Assembly (NCBI GenBank): GCA_017936125.1
Contig: JAGBGE010000019.1
Coordinates: 1-53,691, forward strand
From: Clostridia bacterium
Lineage (GTDB): Bacteria; Bacillota_A; Clostridia; Oscillospirales; CAG-272
Length of the DNA: 53,691 nt
Direction of reading: 5' to 3'
The stretch's first letter is position 1. Each line of letters begins with the position of its first letter. The notes beneath the pieces were generated by a model. It saw only the letters and a list, made by a program, of their open reading frames with translations, ran no database searches and had not been told where the DNA came from. Below are positions 35,920 to 42,631 of this stretch, one piece after another. Both the position numbers and the translations under genes were made by a program.

Positions 35920-35955
35920 AAAGAAAGACACCGTATATTTTCCTCGGTGTCTTTT
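35920..35955 (-). terminator. Terminator after the ASCH gene
   Basis: AAAGACACCG (35924-35933) and CGGTGTCTTT (35945-35954) form a perfect 10-bp stem next to an A-run at 35918-35922, which gives a U-run on the minus strand. Confidence 0.75.
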
Positions 35956-35963
35956 CAGATATT

Positions 35964-36305
35964 TTACATTAAAGCCATCTCTATACCGACTACGCCATAT
36001 TTCTCCTGCTCGTCGGGAGAGTAATATGCGTTCATATCATCGGGTGAGGCGGTGGAAATATCGCTCTCGGTATAGCCGCAGCGAAGCAAGGGCAGATTGG
36101 CGTAAAGCTCCGCGAAGCTTTCAAAAATATGGAGCGCGACAACACGGCAAAGCATTTTCTCTTCCCCGCCCGAGCGAGTAAACTCTATCTCGTCACCGAC
36201 AGAAATCCCTCTGCGCTTCTCATCGTAAAGGCGCAGCTCGATATCCTTTTTACCGCTTTTTATCATATCGAACGGCTCTCTGTGCAGCTTCATACTGTGT
36301 GTCAT
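35964..36305 (-). CDS. ASCH domain protein
   Basis: The 113-residue protein shows the ASCH pattern: MKLHREPFDMIKSGKKDIELRL at the start, then the beta-barrel segment GDEIEFTRSG and CRVVALHIFESFAEL, ending YGVVGIEMAL. ASCH domains are PUA-like and are thought to bind RNA or modified nucleotides. GGAGAAACC precedes the ATG. It stands as a single-gene unit. Confidence 0.88.
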   Translation of the reverse strand: MTHSMKLHREPFDMIKSGKKDIELRLYDEKRRGISVGDEIEFTRSGGEEKMLCRVVALHIFESFAELYANLPLLRCGYTESDISTASPDDMNAYYSPDEQEKYGVVGIEMALM

Positions 36306-36340
36306 ACGGTTTCTCCTTCATTTAGATTTGTATTTGTTAC

Positions 36341-36616
36341 TTACAAATTTTGTATAAAAAGTATTGCTATCGCACAGACGAAAATGACTATGGCGCAGCC
36401 AAGACTAAAATACGCAGCCTTACGGCTTGTGCTCCATTGTATGTACGTTTGGCAAAGCAGAGTTATTCCCATCAAGGGTACGTACACGTTTATTGCCTGA
36501 GCCCAGATATCAAATATCTGCAATATCGCCAATACCACAACGGCAAGACTCACAACAACCGAAATCACAGTAACAATCTTGTGCGATAAAGGTAAATCAC
36601 TATATTTTGTTTTCAT
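36341..36616 (-). CDS. Small three-helix membrane protein
   Basis: The 91-residue protein has about three hydrophobic segments (IVTVISVVVSLAVVVLAILQI, INVYVPLMGITLLCQTYI, AAYFSLGCAIVIFVCAIAIL). I do not recognise a family. The ATG at 36616 is chosen because GAGGAGG lies 7 bases upstream. The ASCH gene follows 35 bases after its stop, so they may be co-transcribed. Confidence 0.65.
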   Translation of the reverse strand: MKTKYSDLPLSHKIVTVISVVVSLAVVVLAILQIFDIWAQAINVYVPLMGITLLCQTYIQWSTSRKAAYFSLGCAIVIFVCAIAILFIQNL

Positions 36617-36751
36617 AATCAGCCTCCTCACTCAGTTTAACAAAAATTATAATTTTATTATACATTTTAGCAGGGCAAAGTTCAAGATATTTTTCACTAA
36701 AAATCACCGAAAGCGTAAAATATTACTATAACCCGGATTTTTGGAGGAAAA

Positions 36752-37285
36752 ATGCTTGTAACAAAACCCTACGTGCGTGAAAATGCCGTCGCGTACGCAA
36801 AGAAATATGCCTTCTCGCAGAATTCTCAGTTCGCAAATTTTGCGGGAATTGGCGGCAACTGCACGAATTTCGTGTCGCAATCAATCTACGCGGGAAGCTG
36901 CGAGATGAATTATACTCCCACTTTTGGCTGGTACTTTATTTCGCTCGACGATCGCTCGCCGTCATGGACGGGTGTGGAATTTTTCTACAATTTCATTATC
37001 GAAAACGCAGGAGTCGGCCCATTCGGCAGAGTGGCAACCTCAGACGAGCTGGAAATCGGTGACGTCATACAGCTTGGAAGAAATGAGGAGGGCTACTACC
37101 ATACTCTTCTGGTCGTAGGCTTCGACGGTGAGGATCTGCTCGTTGCGGCACAGACCGACAACGCCTACGCAAGACCGCTTTCCACCTACGATTACGACTT
37201 CGCGAGATTCATCAAAATCCTCGGCGTCAGGTTTGAATCCCCCGAGGACAGCACTGCCTGCTTCGAGCGTCTGATGCAGGGATAA
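36752..37285 (+). CDS. Putative amidase-domain protein (Amidase_6-like)
   Basis: The 177-residue protein starts with YVRENAVAYAKKYAF and carries GGNCTNFVSQSIYAG, the Cys-containing active-site signature of the papain-like amidase_6 family. YYHTLLVVGFD supplies the His, and a later segment reads LLVAAQTDNAYARPLS. There is no signal peptide, so it acts in the cytoplasm or is exported in another way. GGAGGAAAA is directly before the ATG. It is monocistronic and convergent with pfkA. Confidence 0.82.
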   Translation: MLVTKPYVRENAVAYAKKYAFSQNSQFANFAGIGGNCTNFVSQSIYAGSCEMNYTPTFGWYFISLDDRSPSWTGVEFFYNFIIENAGVGPFGRVATSDELEIGDVIQLGRNEEGYYHTLLVVGFDGEDLLVAAQTDNAYARPLSTYDYDFARFIKILGVRFESPEDSTACFERLMQG

Positions 37286-37290
37286 AAAAC

Positions 37291-37338
37291 AAAAACACCG
37301 CATTTTGCAAACCAAACTAGTCAAAATGCGGTGTTTTT
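37291..37338. terminator. Bidirectional terminator between the amidase gene and pfkA
   Basis: AAAAACACCGCATTTTG (37291-37307) and CAAAATGCGGTGTTTTT (37322-37338) pair perfectly over 17 bases, one of the strongest hairpins in the window. Confidence 0.9.
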
Positions 37339-37341
37339 ATA

Positions 37342-38406
37342 TTAAAGATTGATTTTGTTTTCTACGGTATAGAGTGCAAGAAGCTCGCTCTTTTTCTCCT
37401 CAATCTCCGCCTTCATAACCTCAATTTCCTCGGCAGAGAACTTATCAAGCTCGCCCTCATCGAGCTTTTCCTTATACATTCTGTCAAGAGTGTAGGAGTA
37501 AGCAATGCTTATCGCACCGATGTCACCGTTACGCTCGCAGATAACCATGTTGGAGTTGCCGCGAAGAAGCTCCTCTACGGCGTAAACACCCATCTTTGAT
37601 GCGAGGATTCTGTCGGCAAGAGTGGGGTTACCGCCTCTTACGATATGGGCAAGACGGGCAAACTTGGTCTCAACTCCGGTGTTCTTCTGAATCTTCTCGG
37701 CAAGCGCGGGAGCGTATTCCATACCTACGCCCTCGGAAACGATAACGATGAAGTTTCTCTTACCAAGCTCCTTGGCTCTCGAAATCTTCTTGCAGATAGA
37801 GTTATCGTCGTGGGGAAACTCGGGAACGACTACTGCGGTAGCGCCCGATGCTATTGCGGTGTTAAGAGCGATATCGCCTGCGCCGCGGCCCATAACCTCA
37901 ACGACGTTACATCTTGCGTGAGACTCACAGGTGTCACGGAGCTTGTCAACAAGCTCGATAACGGTGTTCATAGCGGTATCGAAGCCGATAGTGTTGTCGG
38001 TCGAGGTAATATCGTTGTCGATAGTCGCGGGAATACCGATGCAGGGAATGCCCTCCTCGCAAAGCTTGGTAGCGCCCTGGAAGGTACCGTCACCGCCGAT
38101 AACAACGATGCCGTCAATGCCGAAGCGGCGGCAGTTGTCGATAGCCTTTGCTCTGCCCTCAACAGTCTTGAACTCGGGGCAGCGGTCGGAATAAAGTATT
38201 GTACCGCCCTTGTTTATAATATTAGAAACGTCTCTTATTTCAAGCGGCTTGATATCTCCGTCGATAAGTCCTGAATATCCACGATAGATAGCCATAACCT
38301 CAACTCCGCGCGCAAGCGCAGTACGGCATACTGCTCTGACGGCAGCATTCATTCCGGGAGCGTCACCGCCCGATGTCAAAACGCCTATTCTCTTGAATTC
38401 TCTCAT
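37342..38406 (-). CDS. pfkA: 6-phosphofructokinase
   Basis: PfkA phosphorylates fructose-6-phosphate in glycolysis. The 354-residue protein has GVLTSGGDAPGMNAAVRAV, GGDGTFQGA (Gly rather than Asp after GGD, which favours ATP over pyrophosphate as donor), PATIDNDI and MGRGAGDIAL. The C-terminus is about 30 residues longer than the E. coli enzyme and rich in Glu/Lys. It has its own promoter. Confidence 0.94.
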   Translation of the reverse strand: MREFKRIGVLTSGGDAPGMNAAVRAVCRTALARGVEVMAIYRGYSGLIDGDIKPLEIRDVSNIINKGGTILYSDRCPEFKTVEGRAKAIDNCRRFGIDGIVVIGGDGTFQGATKLCEEGIPCIGIPATIDNDITSTDNTIGFDTAMNTVIELVDKLRDTCESHARCNVVEVMGRGAGDIALNTAIASGATAVVVPEFPHDDNSICKKISRAKELGKRNFIVIVSEGVGMEYAPALAEKIQKNTGVETKFARLAHIVRGGNPTLADRILASKMGVYAVEELLRGNSNMVICERNGDIGAISIAYSYTLDRMYKEKLDEGELDKFSAEEIEVMKAEIEEKKSELLALYTVENKINL

Positions 38407-38442
38407 TTCATTTTTTTCCTTGTATAAAATTTAACAAAAGAT

Positions 38443-38471
38443 ATTATACAACATATTTTTCGATTTATCAA
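38443..38471 (-). promoter_or_regulatory. Promoter of pfkA
   Basis: On the minus strand TTGATA (38466-38471) and TATAAT (38443-38448) have a 17-base spacer, about 36 bases before the pfkA start. Confidence 0.75.
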
Positions 38472-38597
38472 TCCCTTGAGCGCAAAAAAATCATATTTTT
38501 TCTATATTTTTTACTGTTTTAGCCTTTCTACTGCTTATAAATATACAATATACAAATATGTATAGATATTTTTTATTATGAAATATTTGCATAATCA

Positions 38598-38626
38598 TTG
38601 ACAAATCGGTCAAATAATGATATAAT
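38598..38626 (+). promoter_or_regulatory. Promoter of the MgsA-like gene
   Basis: TTGACA (38598-38603) and TATAAT (38621-38626) have a 17-base spacer, 45 bases before the ATG; both boxes are consensus. It is divergent from pfkA. Confidence 0.85.
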
Positions 38627-38671
38627 ATTTCCGAAAATCTGAGATTAAAAAACATAGATGGGAGAGCTAAT

Positions 38672-39106
38672 ATGGAAATTGCAATTATCGCTGACGATAA
38701 CAAGAAAGAGTTAATGGCTCAATTCTGCATCGCTTATTGCGGTATTCTCAGCCAGCACCATCTCTGCGCAACGCATGCAACCGGTAGATATATTTCAGAT
38801 GCTTCCGGTCTTGAGATAGAAACCTACATGCCCGGCTCCTCGGGAGGTACCGAGCAGATTAACTCGAGAATAGCTTATAACGAGATTGACCTCGTGTTCT
38901 ACTTCAGAAGCACCGAGCGCGCAAAGGAGCCGTCAGAGGCTGCGCTCGATTTGCTTCGCCTTTGCGACGTTTATAACATTCCGCTTGCGACCAATATTGC
39001 AACGGCGGAAGTGCTTGTTACCGCACTTCAGGCGGGCAGCTTCAACTGGCGAGAGTTTATCAATCCCAGAAGCGAGTATAATCAGAGAAAAAGAGCGCTA
39101 AAATAA
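38672..39106 (+). CDS. Methylglyoxal-synthase-like protein with catalytic residues replaced
   Basis: The 144-residue protein aligns by eye with MgsA throughout (YISDASGLEIE, LLRLCDVYNIPLATNIATAEVLV). The catalytic positions differ: the usual AHD near the start is ADD, the GGDQQ with the catalytic Asp is GGTEQ, and the DPLxxxPHEPD segment reads STERAKEPSE. Turnover of dihydroxyacetone phosphate is therefore unlikely, while the fold and perhaps phosphate binding remain. Its promoter is perfect, so it is probably expressed. GGGAGAG precedes the ATG. A sensor or regulatory role is inference. Confidence 0.8.
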   Translation: MEIAIIADDNKKELMAQFCIAYCGILSQHHLCATHATGRYISDASGLEIETYMPGSSGGTEQINSRIAYNEIDLVFYFRSTERAKEPSEAALDLLRLCDVYNIPLATNIATAEVLVTALQAGSFNWREFINPRSEYNQRKRALK

Positions 39107-39112
39107 TCTGAT

Positions 39113-39150
39113 GACAAAAACGGGAGATTCCCTTCCGTTTTTGTCTTTTT
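39113..39150 (+). terminator. Terminator after the MgsA-like gene
   Basis: GACAAAAACGG (39113-39123) and CCGTTTTTGTC (39135-39145) form a perfect 11-bp stem followed by TTTTTG. Confidence 0.8.
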
Positions 39151-39177
39151 GTATAGTAAAAGAGAGGAATGTGTGCT

Positions 39178-39615
39178 GTGACCGTTATCAAAGAGGTTAA
39201 GATAAAAATTGAATCTGTTATTGAAAATCTCGATTCCTCGGGACTCGTAGACGGCGAGGCGGAAAGAAACGTCAATGAGTGCGAGGGCTTTCTCCGCTAC
39301 TCCGACGGTGAAGCCGTCATAACCTACAGCGAGTCGGGTGAAAGCGGCAGCGTCACCTCCGAGATTAAATATAAAGACGGTGAGGCTACCGTCAAGCGCA
39401 GCGGCGCTATTGATAGCGAGCTTTACTTCAAGGAGGGCGTGACGCACCGCTCTATTTACAGCGTCGTTCCCTACAAGTTTGACGCGGAGGTACATACTCG
39501 CAGGATTCGAGCATCGCTCGGTGAGTGCGGCGGTACACTTGACCTTTTCTATAATATGAAGATAGGCGGTGCGGATAAATCCGCGAGAATGAAGATATGG
39601 ATACAAGCGAATTAA
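39178..39615 (+). CDS. DUF1934 beta-barrel protein
   Basis: The 145-residue protein is made of regular beta strands (GFLRYSDGEAVITYSES, SEIKYKDGEATVKRSG, GTLDLFYNMKIG) as in the DUF1934/YwiB-like lipocalin-type family common in Firmicutes. I choose the GTG at 39178 because GAGAGG lies 10 bases upstream; the ATG at 39169 is only one or two bases from that site. It overlaps holA by 19 bases and leads the four-gene unit DUF1934-holA-ppi-asnA. Confidence 0.75.
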   Translation: MTVIKEVKIKIESVIENLDSSGLVDGEAERNVNECEGFLRYSDGEAVITYSESGESGSVTSEIKYKDGEATVKRSGAIDSELYFKEGVTHRSIYSVVPYKFDAEVHTRRIRASLGECGGTLDLFYNMKIGGADKSARMKIWIQAN

Positions 39616-40631
39616 AGCAGGCGCTGAAATCGGGCAGCTTTTCGGGCGTATACATTTTCGCAGGCGAGGAAGAATATCTCGTCAGGTATTATCTGAAATC
39701 GCTGCGTGACGCTATCGGCATTGACGAGGCGTTTGCCGTGTTCAACAACCCCGTTTTTGACGGTGAGGAGATAGATTTCGGTGCTATCGCCGAGGCGGTG
39801 AAATCTCCGCCTATGATGAGCGACTACAAGCTTATCGAGTGGCGGCACGCGGATTTTACCTCGCTCAAGGAATCAGGACACGCGCAGCTCGAGGAGCTTA
39901 TTTCCTTATGCAAGGAGCATTCCTACTCGATAGTCGCGTTCACCGCTACGGGAGAGGGGCTCGACTTCGGTACGCAGAATAAGCCGAGCGCTTTTATCAA
40001 GAAGTTCGGAAAGTGCGAGGGAATCAATATACTCCGCTTTGAAAAATCTACCGAAAATCAGCTTTACGCCTGGCTTAAAAAGCATTTTGACGCGCACGGC
40101 GTCAGCGTTACGCTCGACACGGTTAAGGCTCTCGTTTTTCGCTCGGGCAGGTCGATGGACGTGCTTGCGGGCGAGGTTGAGAAGCTCTCTGCGCTCGCAA
40201 AGGCGAGAGGAAAGACCGCAGTCACTCCCGATGACGTAAACGAGGTTGCGTCATCAACCCCCGAGTGCGACACCTTTGCGCTCTCGAACGCAATTCTCGA
40301 GCGAAGCAGGCAGAAGGCGTATTTCGCCCTCGAGGAAATGAAGATAAAGCGAGTTGACCCGATAGTCGCTATGAGTATGGTGGCGAGGACCTACGACGAC
40401 CTCACCGCAGTTGCGCATCTGCTCGACGAGGGACGTGGACTCAACGAGATTAAGACCGTGCTCGGAATGAACGAGTACAAGCTTAAAATATACGCAAACG
40501 CCGCAAAGCGTTACGGCGCGGAGCGTCTTTCGCATATAGTAAATTCGCTCGCGAGAGCAGACTCGGGCGCGAAATTCGGCGGAGTCGCAGGATACACGGC
40601 GGTCGAGCTGTTTATATCGCAAAATTTATGA
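39597..40631 (+). CDS. holA: DNA polymerase III subunit delta
   Basis: The delta subunit opens the sliding clamp in the clamp loader. The 344-residue protein has the family pattern: FAGEEEYLVRYYLKSLRDAI at the start, KLIEWRHADF, SGRSMDVLAGEVEKLSALA, and a C-terminal three-helix collar (ARTYDDLTAVAHLLDEG, LKIYANAAKRYG). Sequence conservation in HolA is low, so the call rests on the overall pattern. Its start lies within the DUF1934 gene. Confidence 0.85.
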   Translation: MDTSELKQALKSGSFSGVYIFAGEEEYLVRYYLKSLRDAIGIDEAFAVFNNPVFDGEEIDFGAIAEAVKSPPMMSDYKLIEWRHADFTSLKESGHAQLEELISLCKEHSYSIVAFTATGEGLDFGTQNKPSAFIKKFGKCEGINILRFEKSTENQLYAWLKKHFDAHGVSVTLDTVKALVFRSGRSMDVLAGEVEKLSALAKARGKTAVTPDDVNEVASSTPECDTFALSNAILERSRQKAYFALEEMKIKRVDPIVAMSMVARTYDDLTAVAHLLDEGRGLNEIKTVLGMNEYKLKIYANAAKRYGAERLSHIVNSLARADSGAKFGGVAGYTAVELFISQNL

Positions 40632-40656
40632 GTTTTATAAAGAAAGGTTTACAAAA

Positions 40657-41334
40657 ATGAGCAAAAGCAAAGGGAAAAATTCAAATTACAAGAATGATAT
40701 TGCGCTTGGAAACACGGCAGTTAAAAGCGGAATCAGCGCCGATACCAAGAAGAATATAATTATCTGGAGCATTGTAGCGGTAATAATCGTCGGCGCTTTG
40801 ATTGCTGGCATCGTGGCATCTATTCCCAGGACCTACTACGTTGAGATGGACTTTGGTGAATACGGCAAAATAGTACTCGAGCTTAACGAAGAGGATGCAC
40901 CTATAACCGTCAACAATTTCGTCAAGCTTGTTAAAAAAGACTTTTATAACGGTCTGACTATTTTCAGAGCGCAAAAGGGCTTTGTCATCCAGGGCGGTAA
41001 GGACGCAAATGAGAGCGTTCCCGCTATCAAGGGTGAGTTTGCCGAGAACGGAGTAGGCAACAAGATTTCTCACGTAAGAGGCGTTATCTCGATGGCCAGA
41101 ACCGGTGAGCCCAACTCCGCAACCTCGCAGTTATTTATCACACTTGACGATTCCGCAGCGTATTCTCTTGACGGTAAGTACGCGGGATTTGGCCACGTTG
41201 TCGAGGGCATGGAGGTCGTTGACGCTATCGCAGAGGCGCTCTACGGTCATGCGGTTGATTCTATGGGCTTCGTAGACGATGCTGACGCAATCGAGATAGT
41301 TTCTGCTAAGCTTATTAAATACAAAGCAAAATAA
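40657..41334 (+). CDS. Membrane-anchored cyclophilin-type peptidyl-prolyl isomerase
   Basis: The 225-residue protein has a basic N-terminus, one transmembrane helix (about 34-54, IIIWSIVAVIIVGALIAGIVA) and a cyclophilin domain: YGKIVLELNEEDAPITVNNF, FRAQKGFVIQGGKD, SMARTGEPNSATSQLFITL, AGFGHVVEGMEVVD. The domain faces outward and probably helps exported proteins fold. AAAGG lies 8 bases before the ATG, and the gene follows holA by 25 bases. Confidence 0.93.
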   Translation: MSKSKGKNSNYKNDIALGNTAVKSGISADTKKNIIIWSIVAVIIVGALIAGIVASIPRTYYVEMDFGEYGKIVLELNEEDAPITVNNFVKLVKKDFYNGLTIFRAQKGFVIQGGKDANESVPAIKGEFAENGVGNKISHVRGVISMARTGEPNSATSQLFITLDDSAAYSLDGKYAGFGHVVEGMEVVDAIAEALYGHAVDSMGFVDDADAIEIVSAKLIKYKAK

Positions 41335-41378
41335 GCTATATTTCCATAAAGGTATTTAGCGATAAAAAAGGATTAATT

Positions 41379-42386
41379 ATGAGTAAGCTTTTCATTCCCG
41401 AAAACTATTCTTCACCTCTCGACGTCTACAAGACGCAGAAGGCGATTTCATTTATAAAGCAGACATTCCAGTCGCGACTTTCAGCAGCGCTCAACCTCAA
41501 GCGAGTATCAGCGCCGCTTTTCGTAACCGAGGGCTCGGGTCTTAACGATAACCTCAACGGCTTCGAGCGCCCCGTAAGCTTCGATATTCCCGCGGTCGGC
41601 GAGTGCGGTCAGGTAGTTCACTCGCTCGCGAAGTGGAAAAGACTTGCCTTAAAGGAATACCACTTCTACGTCGGCAACGGTCTTTACACCGATATGAACG
41701 CTATCAGACGTGACGAGGATCTCGATAATATTCACTCAATCTACGTCGACCAGTGGGACTGGGAAAAGGTTATCACTAGAGAGGAGAGAACTCTCGATTA
41801 CCTCATTGACACGGCGCAGAAAATCGTTAACGTTATTTGTGACACTAACGATCTTCTTCGAGTTGATTTCCCCGAGCTTGCGGTAAAGCTGGAGCGCAAG
41901 CTCTTCGCTATCACGACCGAGGAGCTGCTAGAGATGTACCCCGACCTCACGGCAAAGGAGCGTGAGGACGCTATCACTAAAAAATACGGAACCGTACTGC
42001 TGATGCAGATAGGCGGTAAGCTGAAAAACGGCAAGCCTCACGACGGCAGAGCACCCGACTACGACGACTGGGCGCTCAACGGTGATATACTCTTCTATAA
42101 CGAGGTGCTCGGACACGCATTTGAGATTTCCTCTATGGGTATCAGAGTCGATGAGGAGTCACTCTCAAGACAGCTCACCGAGCGTGGCTGCGACGACAGA
42201 CGCGAGTTGCCATTCCACAAGGCGCTTCTTGCAGGCGAGCTTCCGCTCACGATAGGCGGCGGTATCGGTCAGTCCAGACTCTGTATGCTTATGATGGGCT
42301 CGGCGCACATCGGCGAGGTGCAGTCAAGCATCTGGGATAAGGACACAATCGAGGGCTGCAAAAAGGCAGGAATTAAGCTGTTATAA
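41379..42386 (+). CDS. asnA: Aspartate-ammonia ligase (asparagine synthetase A)
   Basis: AsnA makes asparagine from aspartate, ammonia and ATP. The 335-residue protein has FVTEGSGLNDNLNGFERPVSF, the class II synthetase segment VYVDQWDWEKVI-like IYVDQWDWEKVI, and GGGIGQSRLCMLMM. It uses free ammonia rather than glutamine, like the PurF and GuaA variants elsewhere in the window. It is the last gene of its unit. Confidence 0.96.
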   Translation: MSKLFIPENYSSPLDVYKTQKAISFIKQTFQSRLSAALNLKRVSAPLFVTEGSGLNDNLNGFERPVSFDIPAVGECGQVVHSLAKWKRLALKEYHFYVGNGLYTDMNAIRRDEDLDNIHSIYVDQWDWEKVITREERTLDYLIDTAQKIVNVICDTNDLLRVDFPELAVKLERKLFAITTEELLEMYPDLTAKEREDAITKKYGTVLLMQIGGKLKNGKPHDGRAPDYDDWALNGDILFYNEVLGHAFEISSMGIRVDEESLSRQLTERGCDDRRELPFHKALLAGELPLTIGGGIGQSRLCMLMMGSAHIGEVQSSIWDKDTIEGCKKAGIKLL

Positions 42387-42411
42387 TTTATAATAAATTA
42401 ACAGAATTTTC

Positions 42412-42440
42412 TTGACAAAATAAAAAATCTGGTGTAAAAT
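42412..42440 (+). promoter_or_regulatory. Promoter of the metal-riboswitch unit
   Basis: TTGACA (42412-42417) and TAAAAT (42435-42440) have a 17-base spacer and stand just before the riboswitch. Confidence 0.8.
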
Positions 42441-42449
42441 AAAGCAAGT

Positions 42450-42548
42450 AAAGGGGAGTAGCTGGACTTAATATGTCTACGGCAATCGTCATCACAGCAT
42501 TTTTGGGCTCGGTTGTCGCTACTGAAATTACAGGAAGCAAGACCTTTG
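42450..42548 (+). ncRNA. yybP-ykoY (Mn2+) riboswitch
   Basis: The leader has the conserved blocks of this class: AAAGGGGAGTAGCT (42450-42463), CGTCATCACAGC (42487-42498), TCGCTACTGAAATTACAG and finally AAGACCTTTG (42539-42548), which pairs with the opening AAAGG region. Its 3' arm is shared with a terminator, so Mn2+ binding should allow read-through into the ATPase gene. Confidence 0.9.
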
Positions 42549-42577
42549 CAATCGAATGGTTGCAAGGGTCTTTTTTT
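42539..42577 (+). terminator. Riboswitch-controlled terminator
   Basis: AAGACCTTTGCAA (42539-42551) and TTGCAAGGGTCTT (42560-42572) form a 13-bp stem with one G-U type pair, followed by a T-run. Its 5' arm is also needed to close the Mn2+ aptamer. Confidence 0.88.
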
Positions 42578-42631
42578 ATTTTATCGAATAATTAAGAGCC
42601 ACAGGCTCTAAAATAAATTAAGGAGAAGAAA

